32,934 nucleotides of DNA, taken from NCBI GenBank assembly GCA_016210115.1, contig JACQUW010000036.1, positions 1-32,934 of the forward strand, read 5' to 3'. A program made the translations under genes and the position numbers. Below, piece after piece: positions 23,691 to 31,256 of the stretch. The first letter of the stretch is position 1, and each line of letters starts with the position of its first letter. This stretch comes from Deltaproteobacteria bacterium. Lineage in GTDB: Bacteria; Desulfobacterota; Binatia; UBA9968. The notes beneath the pieces were generated by a model that had not been told where the DNA came from, searched no databases, and saw only the letters and a list, made by a program, of their open reading frames with translations.

Positions 23691-23700
23691 CTGTCTATAC
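23684..23700. promoter_or_regulatory. palindromic operator candidate at the beta-oxidation operon start
   Basis: GTATAG (23684-23689) and CTATAC (23695-23700) form a perfect 6-base inverted repeat around CCTGT. It covers the -10 and the predicted transcription start, immediately before ATG 23703, an ideal position for a repressor such as a TetR protein. Confidence 0.45.
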
Positions 23701-23702
23701 CT

Positions 23703-24476
23703 ATGGAATACGAATGCATCCTGATCGAAAGAGATGGTCCCGTCGGGATCATCACATTCAACCGCCCGCAGCAGCTCAACGCGCTTTCAACCCCGCTGAT
23801 CAGGGAAATTTGCCTTGCGATGGAAGCCTTCGATCAGGATCCGGAGACGCGAGTCATCATTGTTACCGGCGGAGAAAAGGTATTCGCCGCCGGCGCCGAC
23901 ATCAAGGAGTTGGCTGAAGCGACTCCGTTCAGTGAGAGGATGCAAGAGCGATTCGCGTTCAGAGACCGGATCAACGGAATATCGAAGCCGGTGATTGCCG
24001 CGGTAAGTGGATTTGCCTTCGGTGGCGCATGCGAGCTTGCCATGAGCTGCGACATCATCATCGCCTCTGAGACAGCGCGCTTCGGCCAGCTCGAGATCAA
24101 TCTCGGAATCATTCCGGGAAGCGGCGGAACGCAGCGCCTGACCCGAACGGTGGGGAAGTATAAGACCATGGAGATGGTCCTTACCGGGGACATCATCAGC
24201 GCGGCCGAGGCCGAGCGCCGGGGCCTCGTCAACAAAGTCGTTCCTGTTGAGCTCCTCATGGAAGAAGCCAAGAACATGGCGAGCAAAATAGCCGCGAAAC
24301 CTCCGCTTGCGGTGAAGATGGCCAAAGAGGCGATCCTGAAAGCCGCCAATGCGCCGCTCGACGAAGGAATGGAATTCGAACGAAAGAGTTTTTGCCTGCT
24401 GCTGTCTTCCGAGGACAAAAAGGAAGGGATGAGCGCGTTTATAGAAAAAAGAAAGCCTGAGTTTAAGGGAAAATAA
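23703..24476 (+). CDS. paaF: enoyl-CoA hydratase (PaaF-like)
   Basis: A 257-residue crotonase-fold enzyme. The oxyanion hole segments are KVFAAGADIKELA (about 59-71) and FAFGGACELAMSCDI, and both catalytic glutamates of hydratases are present at Glu111 (GACEL) and Glu131 (LEINLGIIPGSGGTQRL). It adds water to trans-2-enoyl-CoA to give 3-hydroxyacyl-CoA. It is first in an operon with an isomerase-like crotonase, two dehydrogenase-type genes and a thiolase, the order of lower phenylacetate or dicarboxylic beta-oxidation. It may equally serve straight-chain acyl-CoA. No ribosome binding site precedes ATG 23703. Confidence 0.85.
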   Translation: MEYECILIERDGPVGIITFNRPQQLNALSTPLIREICLAMEAFDQDPETRVIIVTGGEKVFAAGADIKELAEATPFSERMQERFAFRDRINGISKPVIAAVSGFAFGGACELAMSCDIIIASETARFGQLEINLGIIPGSGGTQRLTRTVGKYKTMEMVLTGDIISAAEAERRGLVNKVVPVELLMEEAKNMASKIAAKPPLAVKMAKEAILKAANAPLDEGMEFERKSFCLLLSSEDKKEGMSAFIEKRKPEFKGK

Positions 24477-24479
24477 TTC

Positions 24480-25259
24480 GTGAGCTACGAAACCATCCTC
24501 TACGAAAAGCAAAACGGCGTCGCAACGATTACCTTGAATCGGCCCCAGGCTCTCAACGCCTTTACCGCCACGATGAATGCGGAGGTTCAGGACGCTTTAA
24601 AGGATGCTGACCGGGACAGGAACGTCCGCTGTTTTTTGCTGACCGGCGCCGGCCGCGCCTTCTGTGCCGGACAGGATCTCAGGGGCCGAACGCCGGAGAA
24701 CAAAGGTTCATTGGGAGCTTCCCTGCGGGAGAAATATAATCCCATCATCATCAAGCTGAGACGCTCGGAAAAAATTTCGCTCGCGGCCGTCAACGGCGTG
24801 GCTGCCGGGGCAGGCTGTAATCTGGCGCTGGCCTGCGATCTCCGGGTCGCCTCGCAGGAGGCAAAATTCATCCAGGCTTTTGTGCGCGTCGGCCTGGCTC
24901 CCGATTGCGGCGGCAGCTATATCCTTCCCCGTCTTGTCGGGGCCAGCAAGGCAATGGAGCTTTTGCTCCTCGGGGAGCCTGTGGACGCCGAGGAGGCGCT
25001 GAGATTGGGGCTGGTAGCCAAAGTAATGCCAGCGACGGAGCTTTTGACGGCTGCTCGGGAATTGGCTGAGACGCTGGCCCGCGGCCCCAGAAGCATGGGC
25101 CTGATCAAGCGGGCCGTGAACCGCTCCCTTCTATCTGAACTGGAGACTCAACTCGAATATGAAGCCCAGCTCCAGGAGATTGCCGGAAGAAGCGCTGACT
25201 TTGACGAAGGGGTGCGGGCCTTCCTGGAAAAGCGCTCACCGGTATTTACGGGAAAATGA
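24480..25259 (+). CDS. paaG: PaaG-like enoyl-CoA isomerase
   Basis: A 259-residue crotonase-fold protein. The oxyanion segment RAFCAGQDLRGR and GAGCNLALACDLRVA are followed by FIQAFVRVGLAPDCGGSYIL. Asn114 stands where hydratases have the first Glu, and Asp142 matches the catalytic Asp of PaaG (ring-1,2-epoxyphenylacetyl-CoA isomerase). That residue pair favours isomerase over hydratase activity. In phenylacetate breakdown PaaG converts the ring epoxide to an oxepin; in other pathways relatives shift double bonds. The GTG start at 24480 is 3 bases past the previous stop, with AAGGGA as weak ribosome binding site. Confidence 0.8.
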   Translation: MSYETILYEKQNGVATITLNRPQALNAFTATMNAEVQDALKDADRDRNVRCFLLTGAGRAFCAGQDLRGRTPENKGSLGASLREKYNPIIIKLRRSEKISLAAVNGVAAGAGCNLALACDLRVASQEAKFIQAFVRVGLAPDCGGSYILPRLVGASKAMELLLLGEPVDAEEALRLGLVAKVMPATELLTAARELAETLARGPRSMGLIKRAVNRSLLSELETQLEYEAQLQEIAGRSADFDEGVRAFLEKRSPVFTGK

Positions 25260-25263
25260 TTCA

Positions 25264-25360
25264 GCAAATGGCAAATAGCGAATGGCCAATGGTGGCAAGC
25301 GACAAACCTATCCCTTTCTTGCTATTCACTATTTGCCATTCGCCATTTGCCATTCACGAT
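25264..25360. repeat. inverted pair of heptamer repeats (GCAAATG / ATTTGCC type)
   Basis: The left arm consists of 7-base units GCAAATG, GCAAATA, GCGAATG, GCCAATG. The right arm consists of ATTCACT, ATTTGCC, ATTCGCC, ATTTGCC, ATTCACG. The arms are inverted relative to each other: 25266-25285 pairs with 25336-25355 at 19 of 20 positions, so a long hairpin with a 50-base loop is possible. It fills almost the whole gap between the second crotonase gene and the dehydrogenase gene. It is not a terminator by T-run. Confidence 0.75.
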
Positions 25361-25366
25361 TGACTC

Positions 25367-26233
25367 ATGACAATTAACCAGAACCAAATCGCCGTTGTGG
25401 GCGCAGGCACGATGGGCGCCGGGATCGCTCAAGTATCCGTTCAGGCGGGAATGGATACTATTCTTTACGATATTTCGCAGGAGTTCGTCGAGCGGGGTCT
25501 GAGTAGAATTCGCGGGTTCATCCAGCGGAACAGGGAAAAGGGAAAACTCTCCAAAGAGGAAGAAGGAGAGATGCTTTCCCGGCTCAGGGGCTCGCTCAAG
25601 CTCGATGATTTCAGGGAAAGCTCTATCGTTATCGAAGCAGCGCCGGAGAAGCTCGAACTCAAGCGCGATCTCTTCAGACAACTCGATGCGATTTGCGTAG
25701 TGGAAACGCTTTTGGCGACGAACACGTCGTCCCTGTCCGTCACCGCCGTCGCGGGCGCAACCCGCCACCCGGAGCGCGTCCTCGGCATGCATTTCTTCAA
25801 CCCGCCGCCGCTGATGGCTCTGGTCGAAATCATCCAGGGAGAGCAAACCGGTGACGCAACGATCCAAAGGGCGCTCGACATCAGTCGCCGGTTGGGAAAG
25901 ACCCCGGTCTGCGCTAAAGACACTCCGGGCTTTATCGTGAATCGCGTGGCGCGAGCTTTTTACACCGAGGCGCTGCGCATTCTCGGCGAAGGCGATGTTC
26001 AGCCCAAGACCATCGACAACATTTTAAAAGGCGCGGGCGGCTTTCCCATGGGCCCTTTCGAGTTGATGGATTTGATCGGCATCGATATCAATCTTGCGGT
26101 GACGGAATCGCTTTATTCCGGTTTCTTCCAGGAGCCGAGATTCCGGCCCAGCTCAATCCAACAGCGGATGGTTCTGTCCGGTAACCTCGGGCGAAAAACC
26201 GGCAGAGGCTTTTATACCTATGGCAAAAATTAG
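25367..26233 (+). CDS. paaH: 3-hydroxyacyl-CoA dehydrogenase (PaaH/Hbd-like)
   Basis: A 288-residue dehydrogenase. NAD binding is shown by VVGAGTMGAGIAQV (10-23) and LYDIS, and the substrate loop by ATNTSSLSVTAVA. The catalytic segment GMHFFNPPPLMALVEII holds His142 and Asn145, and DTPGFIVNRV begins the C-terminal helical domain ending in GRKTGRGFYTY. Size fits single-domain HbdA; E. coli PaaH is longer because it carries a second half, and here that half appears as the next gene. It oxidises 3-hydroxyacyl-CoA to 3-oxoacyl-CoA with NAD+. The start has no clear ribosome binding site and follows the repeat patch. Confidence 0.88.
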   Translation: MTINQNQIAVVGAGTMGAGIAQVSVQAGMDTILYDISQEFVERGLSRIRGFIQRNREKGKLSKEEEGEMLSRLRGSLKLDDFRESSIVIEAAPEKLELKRDLFRQLDAICVVETLLATNTSSLSVTAVAGATRHPERVLGMHFFNPPPLMALVEIIQGEQTGDATIQRALDISRRLGKTPVCAKDTPGFIVNRVARAFYTEALRILGEGDVQPKTIDNILKGAGGFPMGPFELMDLIGIDINLAVTESLYSGFFQEPRFRPSSIQQRMVLSGNLGRKTGRGFYTYGKN

Positions 26234-26957
26234 CCTGGCCATTGTGGGAAACAGCCGGGTCGCCAATGAGCTCCACGAGCTTAGCCGCGCGCATGGTTTG
26301 GAGGCAGCGCTTTATTCCGGACCGGACAAGATACCGACCTCCACCTCCCTCGTCATTGAGACGCGGGCCGGAGACGAGGAAGAAAAAAAACAGATACTGA
26401 AACGGCTCGATAGCTTGCCTGATTCGTCGGTGATTCTTACTTCCTGCCTGGGTTTTTCCACCTCCCGCATCGCTTCTTGGACCAGCGGGCCGGAACGGGT
26501 GATCGGTTTTGCCACTTTCTATCCCATTGCGGGAAAAAGGGTGATAGAATTAAGCGGCAATTTGAGGACTGAGGAGGCCTCGCTGAGACAAGCCGAGACT
26601 TTTTTCCACGCCTTGGGGAAGGAAACTGTTAGAGTCAAGGATGGCCCTGGTCTGGTTTTTCCCCGCATCCTTAGTCTCATCATTAACGAGGCGGTCAGAA
26701 GCCTCGATGAAGGAGTCGCAGAGGCGCAAGAGATCGACCTGGCCATGCGGCTGGGCACGAACTATCCTCTCGGCCCATTGCGCTGGGCGGACCAAATCGG
26801 TCTTGATGAGGTGCTTGCGGTCTTAGAGGGTTTGCAACGGGAGTTGGGATACGATCGCTATCAGCCGGCTTCCCTGTTGAGGAAGATGGTCCTTGCCGGC
26901 TGGCTCGGAGAGACCAGCGCAAGAGGATTTTACAGTTATACGGAAAGTAAGGTTTAA
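26220..26957 (+). CDS. 3-hydroxyacyl-CoA dehydrogenase-like protein with degenerate active site
   Basis: A 245-residue protein starting 14 bases inside the previous gene. It keeps the dehydrogenase order: an N-terminal alpha-beta part (about 1-125) and a C-terminal helical 3HCDH domain (about 140-240; LGTNYPLGPLRWADQIGLDE, WLGETSARGFYSYTE). The nucleotide motif is reduced to IVGNSRVANELHEL, without GxGxxG. At the catalytic segment it reads GFATFYPIAG, with Ala98 instead of His and Tyr101 instead of Asn. This matches the 'reduced Rossmann fold' half found as the second part of PaaH-type enzymes, here on a separate gene. It probably assembles with the preceding dehydrogenase as a structural partner rather than acting alone. 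Confidence 0.75.
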   Translation: MAKISLAIVGNSRVANELHELSRAHGLEAALYSGPDKIPTSTSLVIETRAGDEEEKKQILKRLDSLPDSSVILTSCLGFSTSRIASWTSGPERVIGFATFYPIAGKRVIELSGNLRTEEASLRQAETFFHALGKETVRVKDGPGLVFPRILSLIINEAVRSLDEGVAEAQEIDLAMRLGTNYPLGPLRWADQIGLDEVLAVLEGLQRELGYDRYQPASLLRKMVLAGWLGETSARGFYSYTESKV

Positions 26958-26959
26958 AC

Positions 26960-28159
26960 ATGAAAGAAGCAGTTATAGTGGATGCTATCCGCACACCGAT
27001 GGGGCGCTATGGAGGACTTTTGAAGGACATCCGTCCGGATGACCTCGCCGCGCACGTCATCTCCAAGATCGTGCGGAAAACCGGAATCAGTCCCGAAGAA
27101 ATCGAAGACGTTTATTTCGGCTGTTCCAATCAAGCGGGTGAAGATTGCCGCAACGTCGCGCGCATCGCTTCTCTCCTGGCAGGCCTGCCCCACACGATAC
27201 CCGGAGCAACGATTAACCGGCTGTGCGGTTCTGGCCTTGAGGCTATCAATCAAGCCGGACGGGCGATTGAAACCGATCATGGAGACCTGTTTATCGCCGG
27301 CGGCGTCGAAAGCATGACGCGCGCCCCTTGGGTTTTGAGAAAGGCAGAGACGGCATTTCCCCGCGGCGAGATGACCGTTTATGACAGCGTTCTCGGATGG
27401 CGTTTTCCCAATGGCCGGCTGGGCGAGCTTTATCCGCTGATCAGTCTCGGCGAAACGGCTGAAAATGTCGCGGAGAAATACCAGGTCGGCCGAAAGGAAC
27501 AGGATTCCTTCGCCCTGGAGAGCCACCAGCGCGCCGTACGCGCAACGGAAAGCGGGATTTTCAAAGAAGAGATCGTCTCGATCGAGGTTCGTCAAAAGAG
27601 CGGAGCTCTGGTCTGTGACAAAGACGAAGGTCCGAGACCTGATACTTCAATGGAAAAACTTGCCGCGCTGAAGCCCTCGTTTAGCAAGACCGGCACAGTG
27701 ACCGCGGGAAACTCTTCTCAGCTTTCCGACGGGGCGGCCGCGCTTCTTCTGACCACGCCTGAAAAGGCGGAGGCTCTGAAGCTTAGGCCGATGGCGCGAA
27801 TTGTGGCTTCTGCAGCGGCGGGCGTTGACCCTTCTTACATGGGTATAGGACCTGTGCCGGCGACCCTCAAGGCCATGAAAAGAGCCGGCCTCAGGATCGA
27901 TCAGATCGATTTGGTGGAAATAAACGAGGCCTTTGCGTCTCAGTCGATAGCCTGCGTCAAAGAGCTTGGTTTAGATCCGAAAAAAGTTAACGTCAACGGC
28001 GGGGCGATTGCCTTGGGTCACCCGCTGGGCTGCAGCGGCGCCCGCATCATGACGACCCTGATTCACGAGATGAGAAGGCGTGGGAGTCGCTATGGCCTCG
28101 CTACAATGTGCATCGGCGTAGGGCAGGGCATCGCCACGGTCGTGGAGAGAGCGGCCTAG
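26960..28159 (+). CDS. paaJ: 3-oxoadipyl-CoA / acetyl-CoA C-acyltransferase (thiolase, PaaJ-like)
   Basis: A 399-residue thiolase. The nucleophile Cys89 is in NRLCGSGLEAINQA, the catalytic His354 in GHPLGCSGAR, and the second Cys384 in CIGVGQGIA. NEAFASQS is the further family motif. The sequence resembles beta-ketoadipyl-CoA thiolases (PaaJ/PcaF) as well as general acetyl-CoA acyltransferases. It splits 3-oxoacyl-CoA with CoA, releasing acetyl-CoA. It begins 2 bases after the previous stop and closes the operon. Succinyl-CoA plus acetyl-CoA would be the products if the pathway is phenylacetate-like. Confidence 0.9.
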   Translation: MKEAVIVDAIRTPMGRYGGLLKDIRPDDLAAHVISKIVRKTGISPEEIEDVYFGCSNQAGEDCRNVARIASLLAGLPHTIPGATINRLCGSGLEAINQAGRAIETDHGDLFIAGGVESMTRAPWVLRKAETAFPRGEMTVYDSVLGWRFPNGRLGELYPLISLGETAENVAEKYQVGRKEQDSFALESHQRAVRATESGIFKEEIVSIEVRQKSGALVCDKDEGPRPDTSMEKLAALKPSFSKTGTVTAGNSSQLSDGAAALLLTTPEKAEALKLRPMARIVASAAAGVDPSYMGIGPVPATLKAMKRAGLRIDQIDLVEINEAFASQSIACVKELGLDPKKVNVNGGAIALGHPLGCSGARIMTTLIHEMRRRGSRYGLATMCIGVGQGIATVVERAA

Positions 28160-28362
28160 CGTCTTGTTGGCGTCATTGCCAAAAACACATCAATGTTGGT
28201 CAAAAGCGCTGCGGGGCACCAATTCTCGGGCCGCGGCCCTCTCCCTCACGCCGCGCGGCCTACAGGCCTCTATGGACGGAGCCAAGGTTGAGCTGCGTCG
28301 AACCTGAGCGGCGAGCCTTGATAAACGCACCAACGAAGACCTTTCTTACTCCTAATGGCGTT
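28160..28362. other. intergenic region with a 12-base palindrome
   Basis: About 200 bases between the thiolase stop and the AsmA start contain no gene. GGGCCGCGGCCC is a perfect 12-base palindrome in the middle, and GGCCT-AC-AGGCC follows shortly after. There is no T-run, so neither is a convincing terminator. Confidence 0.4.
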
Positions 28363-30978
28363 ATGATAACTCGCGGCAGAGTCCTGGCGGCTATCCTTAT
28401 CGCCTCAGCCGCTGGTTTTTTGACGTTTGTCTTTTCCCTCAATAACCTGATCGATAAGAATCGGGACGCGATCCGGGAGGAGATCCAGCAATACCTGGGA
28501 AGGGCCGTCGGTTTTGACGAGTTGCGGCTGAACCTGCGGGGAGGGCTGGGGTTATCGGCCACGGGTTTGCGCATTGCCGAAGATACCCGCTTTGCGGCAA
28601 CTCCTATTGTTCAGGCCAGGGAACTTAAGATGCTGGTCCGCTGGTTTCCTATTCTGCAGGGCAAAATCGAAATCTCCAGCTTGGTCCTCGACGCCCCTGA
28701 AATTCAAATCATCAGGAATGAGGCCGGGATGCTGAACACCTCCGCTCTGAAGATCATCCGAAAAGTTGAGAGCCCGGGGGTGAGCGCGCCGGAAAGAAGG
28801 CAAAAGCCCAAATTCTCAATTTCAGCCGTTCAGGTGACCAATGGGAAAGTTGACTTCATCGATCGCTCAGCTAAGGAGCCGGTCGAGATTCAAGCGCGGA
28901 ACGTGCGGCTGAGCCTGAGCGGTTTGAGTTCAGCGCGCGAGTCAAACCTCAAATTTTCGGCTGGACTCTTTGAGGGACCGGGACAGAGGCTGGTCGTGGA
29001 GGGTAAGGTTGGCCCCTTCCAAAAAAATCTAGATTGGACAGAACATCCAGTAGACGTTCACGTCCGGCTCGACTCGCTTCTCCTCCCGCAGCTCACCCGA
29101 GCCGTGCCTCCGCTGAGAAACAGATTTCCTTTGTATATCGGCATGAGGGGCGCCGTTACCGCGCAGGCTAGAGTGTCCGGTACAGTCGCCCAGCCCCGCA
29201 TCAGCGAGCTCGCTCTTTCAGGCTCTCTCTTCGATTCGGCGGCGGAGAACGTGGCGTTCGCAGGCGAGCTGGATCTTTCCAAGAGCCGTTTGTGGTCTGA
29301 CGGCCAGGTCAAGGGCAAAATCACTATTGACGGGCTCAACCTAGCTGAGTTGAGGGAGATTCCGTTTCTTAAGCAAGCCCTCCCGGCCGACTTGATAATG
29401 GAAGGTCCACTTAAGCTGGCTGGTGAGATCGAGGGCCGGTTGGATGATTGGCGCATGAATAGTCGCATTAATGCGGAAGAAAACACAATCCAGTTGGGCA
29501 CCTGGCTGAAAAAACCCAAGGGCACTCCAGCGCAATTGGACCTAAGGCTGGGACGACAAAAAAATCGCGTCGTCGTGGAGGAGTCTATTCTCGCCGTGCG
29601 GAAAACGAAAATCAAATTTTCCGGGGTAGTTGAAGCGGCCCCGGATCCTCACCTCCTGGTGAGGGTGCGTTCCGATGCAACGGATCTCTCCGGTTGGGCG
29701 ACGCTGCTGCCGTCGCTTGCCGGTTATCGGGTCGGCGGTATGATCCGATTGGACCTCTCAATCCTTAAACGCTTTGGTCTGAGAGAGAAGGACCTTGAGA
29801 TCCGTGGAGCGCTTAGGGTCGATAATTCTCAGGCCAAAGAGAGGGGCAGCGGACGCGGTATTGAAGGTATCACCGCACGGATCTTCTTCACGGGGAAGGA
29901 GGCGCGGGCCGAAGACTTATCTTTTCGGCTTGGTGGCTCTGATTTGAACGTGGAAGCCCGTATGCCGGATCTCGCTCAGAACAAGCTACAGTACAGCCTT
30001 CGCTCATCGAGGCTGAATCTCGCGGATTTGAACGGTCTCGTAGGTCAGAAGTCGGATGAACTAAAAACACTGACGAGCACAGGGGAGGTGGAGATCACGA
30101 GCGGGAAACCCGTGCTCCGAGGGAATCTTTTTTCTTCCGAAGGCGTGTTGCAGGAGATCCCTTACCGCAACCTCAAAGGAGAGATTGTGTGGTCGGAAGG
30201 GCGAGTGAGCTTCAAGAACGTATCCTTGCAGGCCCTGAGCGGAACTCTTCGAGCCAACGGCGCCTGGCAGTTAGACGCCAAGGCTCAGCGGGTTTCTTTG
30301 GACTCCAGTATTGACGCGGTGGACCTCAAAGAGTTTCTATCTCAAAGGTTTCCCAGCTTTAAGGATCACATAGAGGGGACGCTGCACTTGACATCTAGAC
30401 TGCGGGGCGAGGGCAGCGGCTCGGCTGAGCTCCGGGAAAACATTAAAGGTGAGGGGGCAGCCCAGATCCGCGGCGGCTCGCTCAAGAATTTTAATTTGCC
30501 GGAGCGGCTTGTCTCGGGCCTCTCCCGTTTGCCTGGGACCACGAAGCTGCCCGTATCTCGCTCTCCCCGTTTCATCTCGTTGCTCGAGAGAAGCGATACT
30601 CCTTTTGACGTTCTGGCGGCAAGCTTTATACTCGAGCAAGGGCGGGTGCGCACCCGCAATCTTTCTTTATCAACTCCGGAGTATAGTATCAGTGGGGAAG
30701 GTTGGATCGGAATGGATCAGACGATGAAATTGAACGGGTGGCTGTTCACCTCTCCCCAATTAACTCAGGACCTGGTGCACGAAAACGGGAACCTCCGCTA
30801 TCTCATGGACCGGCACGGGAAGCTCGCCATTCCGTTCCGTCTCGAAGGGTCCTTCTCCCATCTCCAGCTCAAACCGGATCTTCAAGGCCTGCTGAGCGCG
30901 ATGCAGCGGGGGTTTCGGCAACTTGTGCCAAAGCGCAATCTGAGAGATCGACAGGAGCAGAGAAGAAAAGCAGACTAA
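28363..30978 (+). CDS. AsmA family protein
   Basis: An 871-residue protein. A single N-terminal membrane anchor (about 7-28; VLAAILIASAAGFLTFVFS) is followed by the AsmA N-terminal pattern, with KNRDAIREEIQQYLGRAVGFDELRL, and a long run of beta-strand repeats. Near the end lies the AsmA_2-like segment (FDVLAASFILEQGRVRTRNL, TPEYSISGEGWIGMDQTMKLNG). AsmA-like proteins are periplasm-spanning bridges that move phospholipids to, or keep lipid balance at, the outer membrane. The start is ATG 28363 because the anchor begins there; the same frame is open for 85 codons upstream but codes for nothing family-like. The gene is followed after 5 bases by the DUF4911-like gene. Confidence 0.82.
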   Translation: MITRGRVLAAILIASAAGFLTFVFSLNNLIDKNRDAIREEIQQYLGRAVGFDELRLNLRGGLGLSATGLRIAEDTRFAATPIVQARELKMLVRWFPILQGKIEISSLVLDAPEIQIIRNEAGMLNTSALKIIRKVESPGVSAPERRQKPKFSISAVQVTNGKVDFIDRSAKEPVEIQARNVRLSLSGLSSARESNLKFSAGLFEGPGQRLVVEGKVGPFQKNLDWTEHPVDVHVRLDSLLLPQLTRAVPPLRNRFPLYIGMRGAVTAQARVSGTVAQPRISELALSGSLFDSAAENVAFAGELDLSKSRLWSDGQVKGKITIDGLNLAELREIPFLKQALPADLIMEGPLKLAGEIEGRLDDWRMNSRINAEENTIQLGTWLKKPKGTPAQLDLRLGRQKNRVVVEESILAVRKTKIKFSGVVEAAPDPHLLVRVRSDATDLSGWATLLPSLAGYRVGGMIRLDLSILKRFGLREKDLEIRGALRVDNSQAKERGSGRGIEGITARIFFTGKEARAEDLSFRLGGSDLNVEARMPDLAQNKLQYSLRSSRLNLADLNGLVGQKSDELKTLTSTGEVEITSGKPVLRGNLFSSEGVLQEIPYRNLKGEIVWSEGRVSFKNVSLQALSGTLRANGAWQLDAKAQRVSLDSSIDAVDLKEFLSQRFPSFKDHIEGTLHLTSRLRGEGSGSAELRENIKGEGAAQIRGGSLKNFNLPERLVSGLSRLPGTTKLPVSRSPRFISLLERSDTPFDVLAASFILEQGRVRTRNLSLSTPEYSISGEGWIGMDQTMKLNGWLFTSPQLTQDLVHENGNLRYLMDRHGKLAIPFRLEGSFSHLQLKPDLQGLLSAMQRGFRQLVPKRNLRDRQEQRRKAD

Positions 30979-30983
30979 GTAAG

Positions 30984-31256
30984 ATGGATCTGCACGACAT
31001 TTATTTGGAGATCCGCCCCGAGGACATAGCCTACGTTAAATTCATTATCGAATCCTATGAAGGGGTGGGAATCATCCGAACCGTCGACAGAAAAAAAGCA
31101 ATTATTGTTTTGATGGTTGTGGACGATTTTCGCGCGACCGCGCGGGCGATCTTGGATTCGCTCAAACAGGAGATCCCGCTTTACGAAGTGCCGCGGCCTG
31201 CCGAGATCGGCGACGACTGGCTGCTTCGGGAACTTGCCGAAGAATCCCCGGCCTGA
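30984..31256 (+). CDS. small DUF4911-like protein
   Basis: A 90-residue cytoplasmic protein. It begins DLHDIYLEIRPEDIAYVKF, followed by a glycine-containing turn (SYEGVGIIRTVDRKKAII) and a C-terminal Asp-rich helix. The pattern 'F....YEG..I.RT.D...G.V' matches my recollection of DUF4911 proteins of Desulfobacterota and related phyla; the fold looks ACT-like. No catalytic motif is visible. Its stop overlaps the RNase R start (ATGA type overlap, TGATG), so the two are translationally coupled. Function unknown. Confidence 0.65.
   Translation: MDLHDIYLEIRPEDIAYVKFIIESYEGVGIIRTVDRKKAIIVLMVVDDFRATARAILDSLKQEIPLYEVPRPAEIGDDWLLRELAEESPA

Noticed and set aside
23787-24512. Long minus-strand open frames over the crotonase gene (also 23834-24418)
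   Set aside because: They are shadows of an enzyme gene with intact catalytic glutamates; no ribosome binding site or family pattern.
25264-25360. CRISPR array
   Set aside because: Units are only 7 bases, there are no unique spacers, and the arms are inverted to each other.
28108-28362. N-terminal extension of the AsmA frame into the thiolase gene
   Set aside because: The 85 extra codons are open but contain no family sequence, overlap the thiolase end, and precede the membrane anchor that normally begins AsmA proteins.
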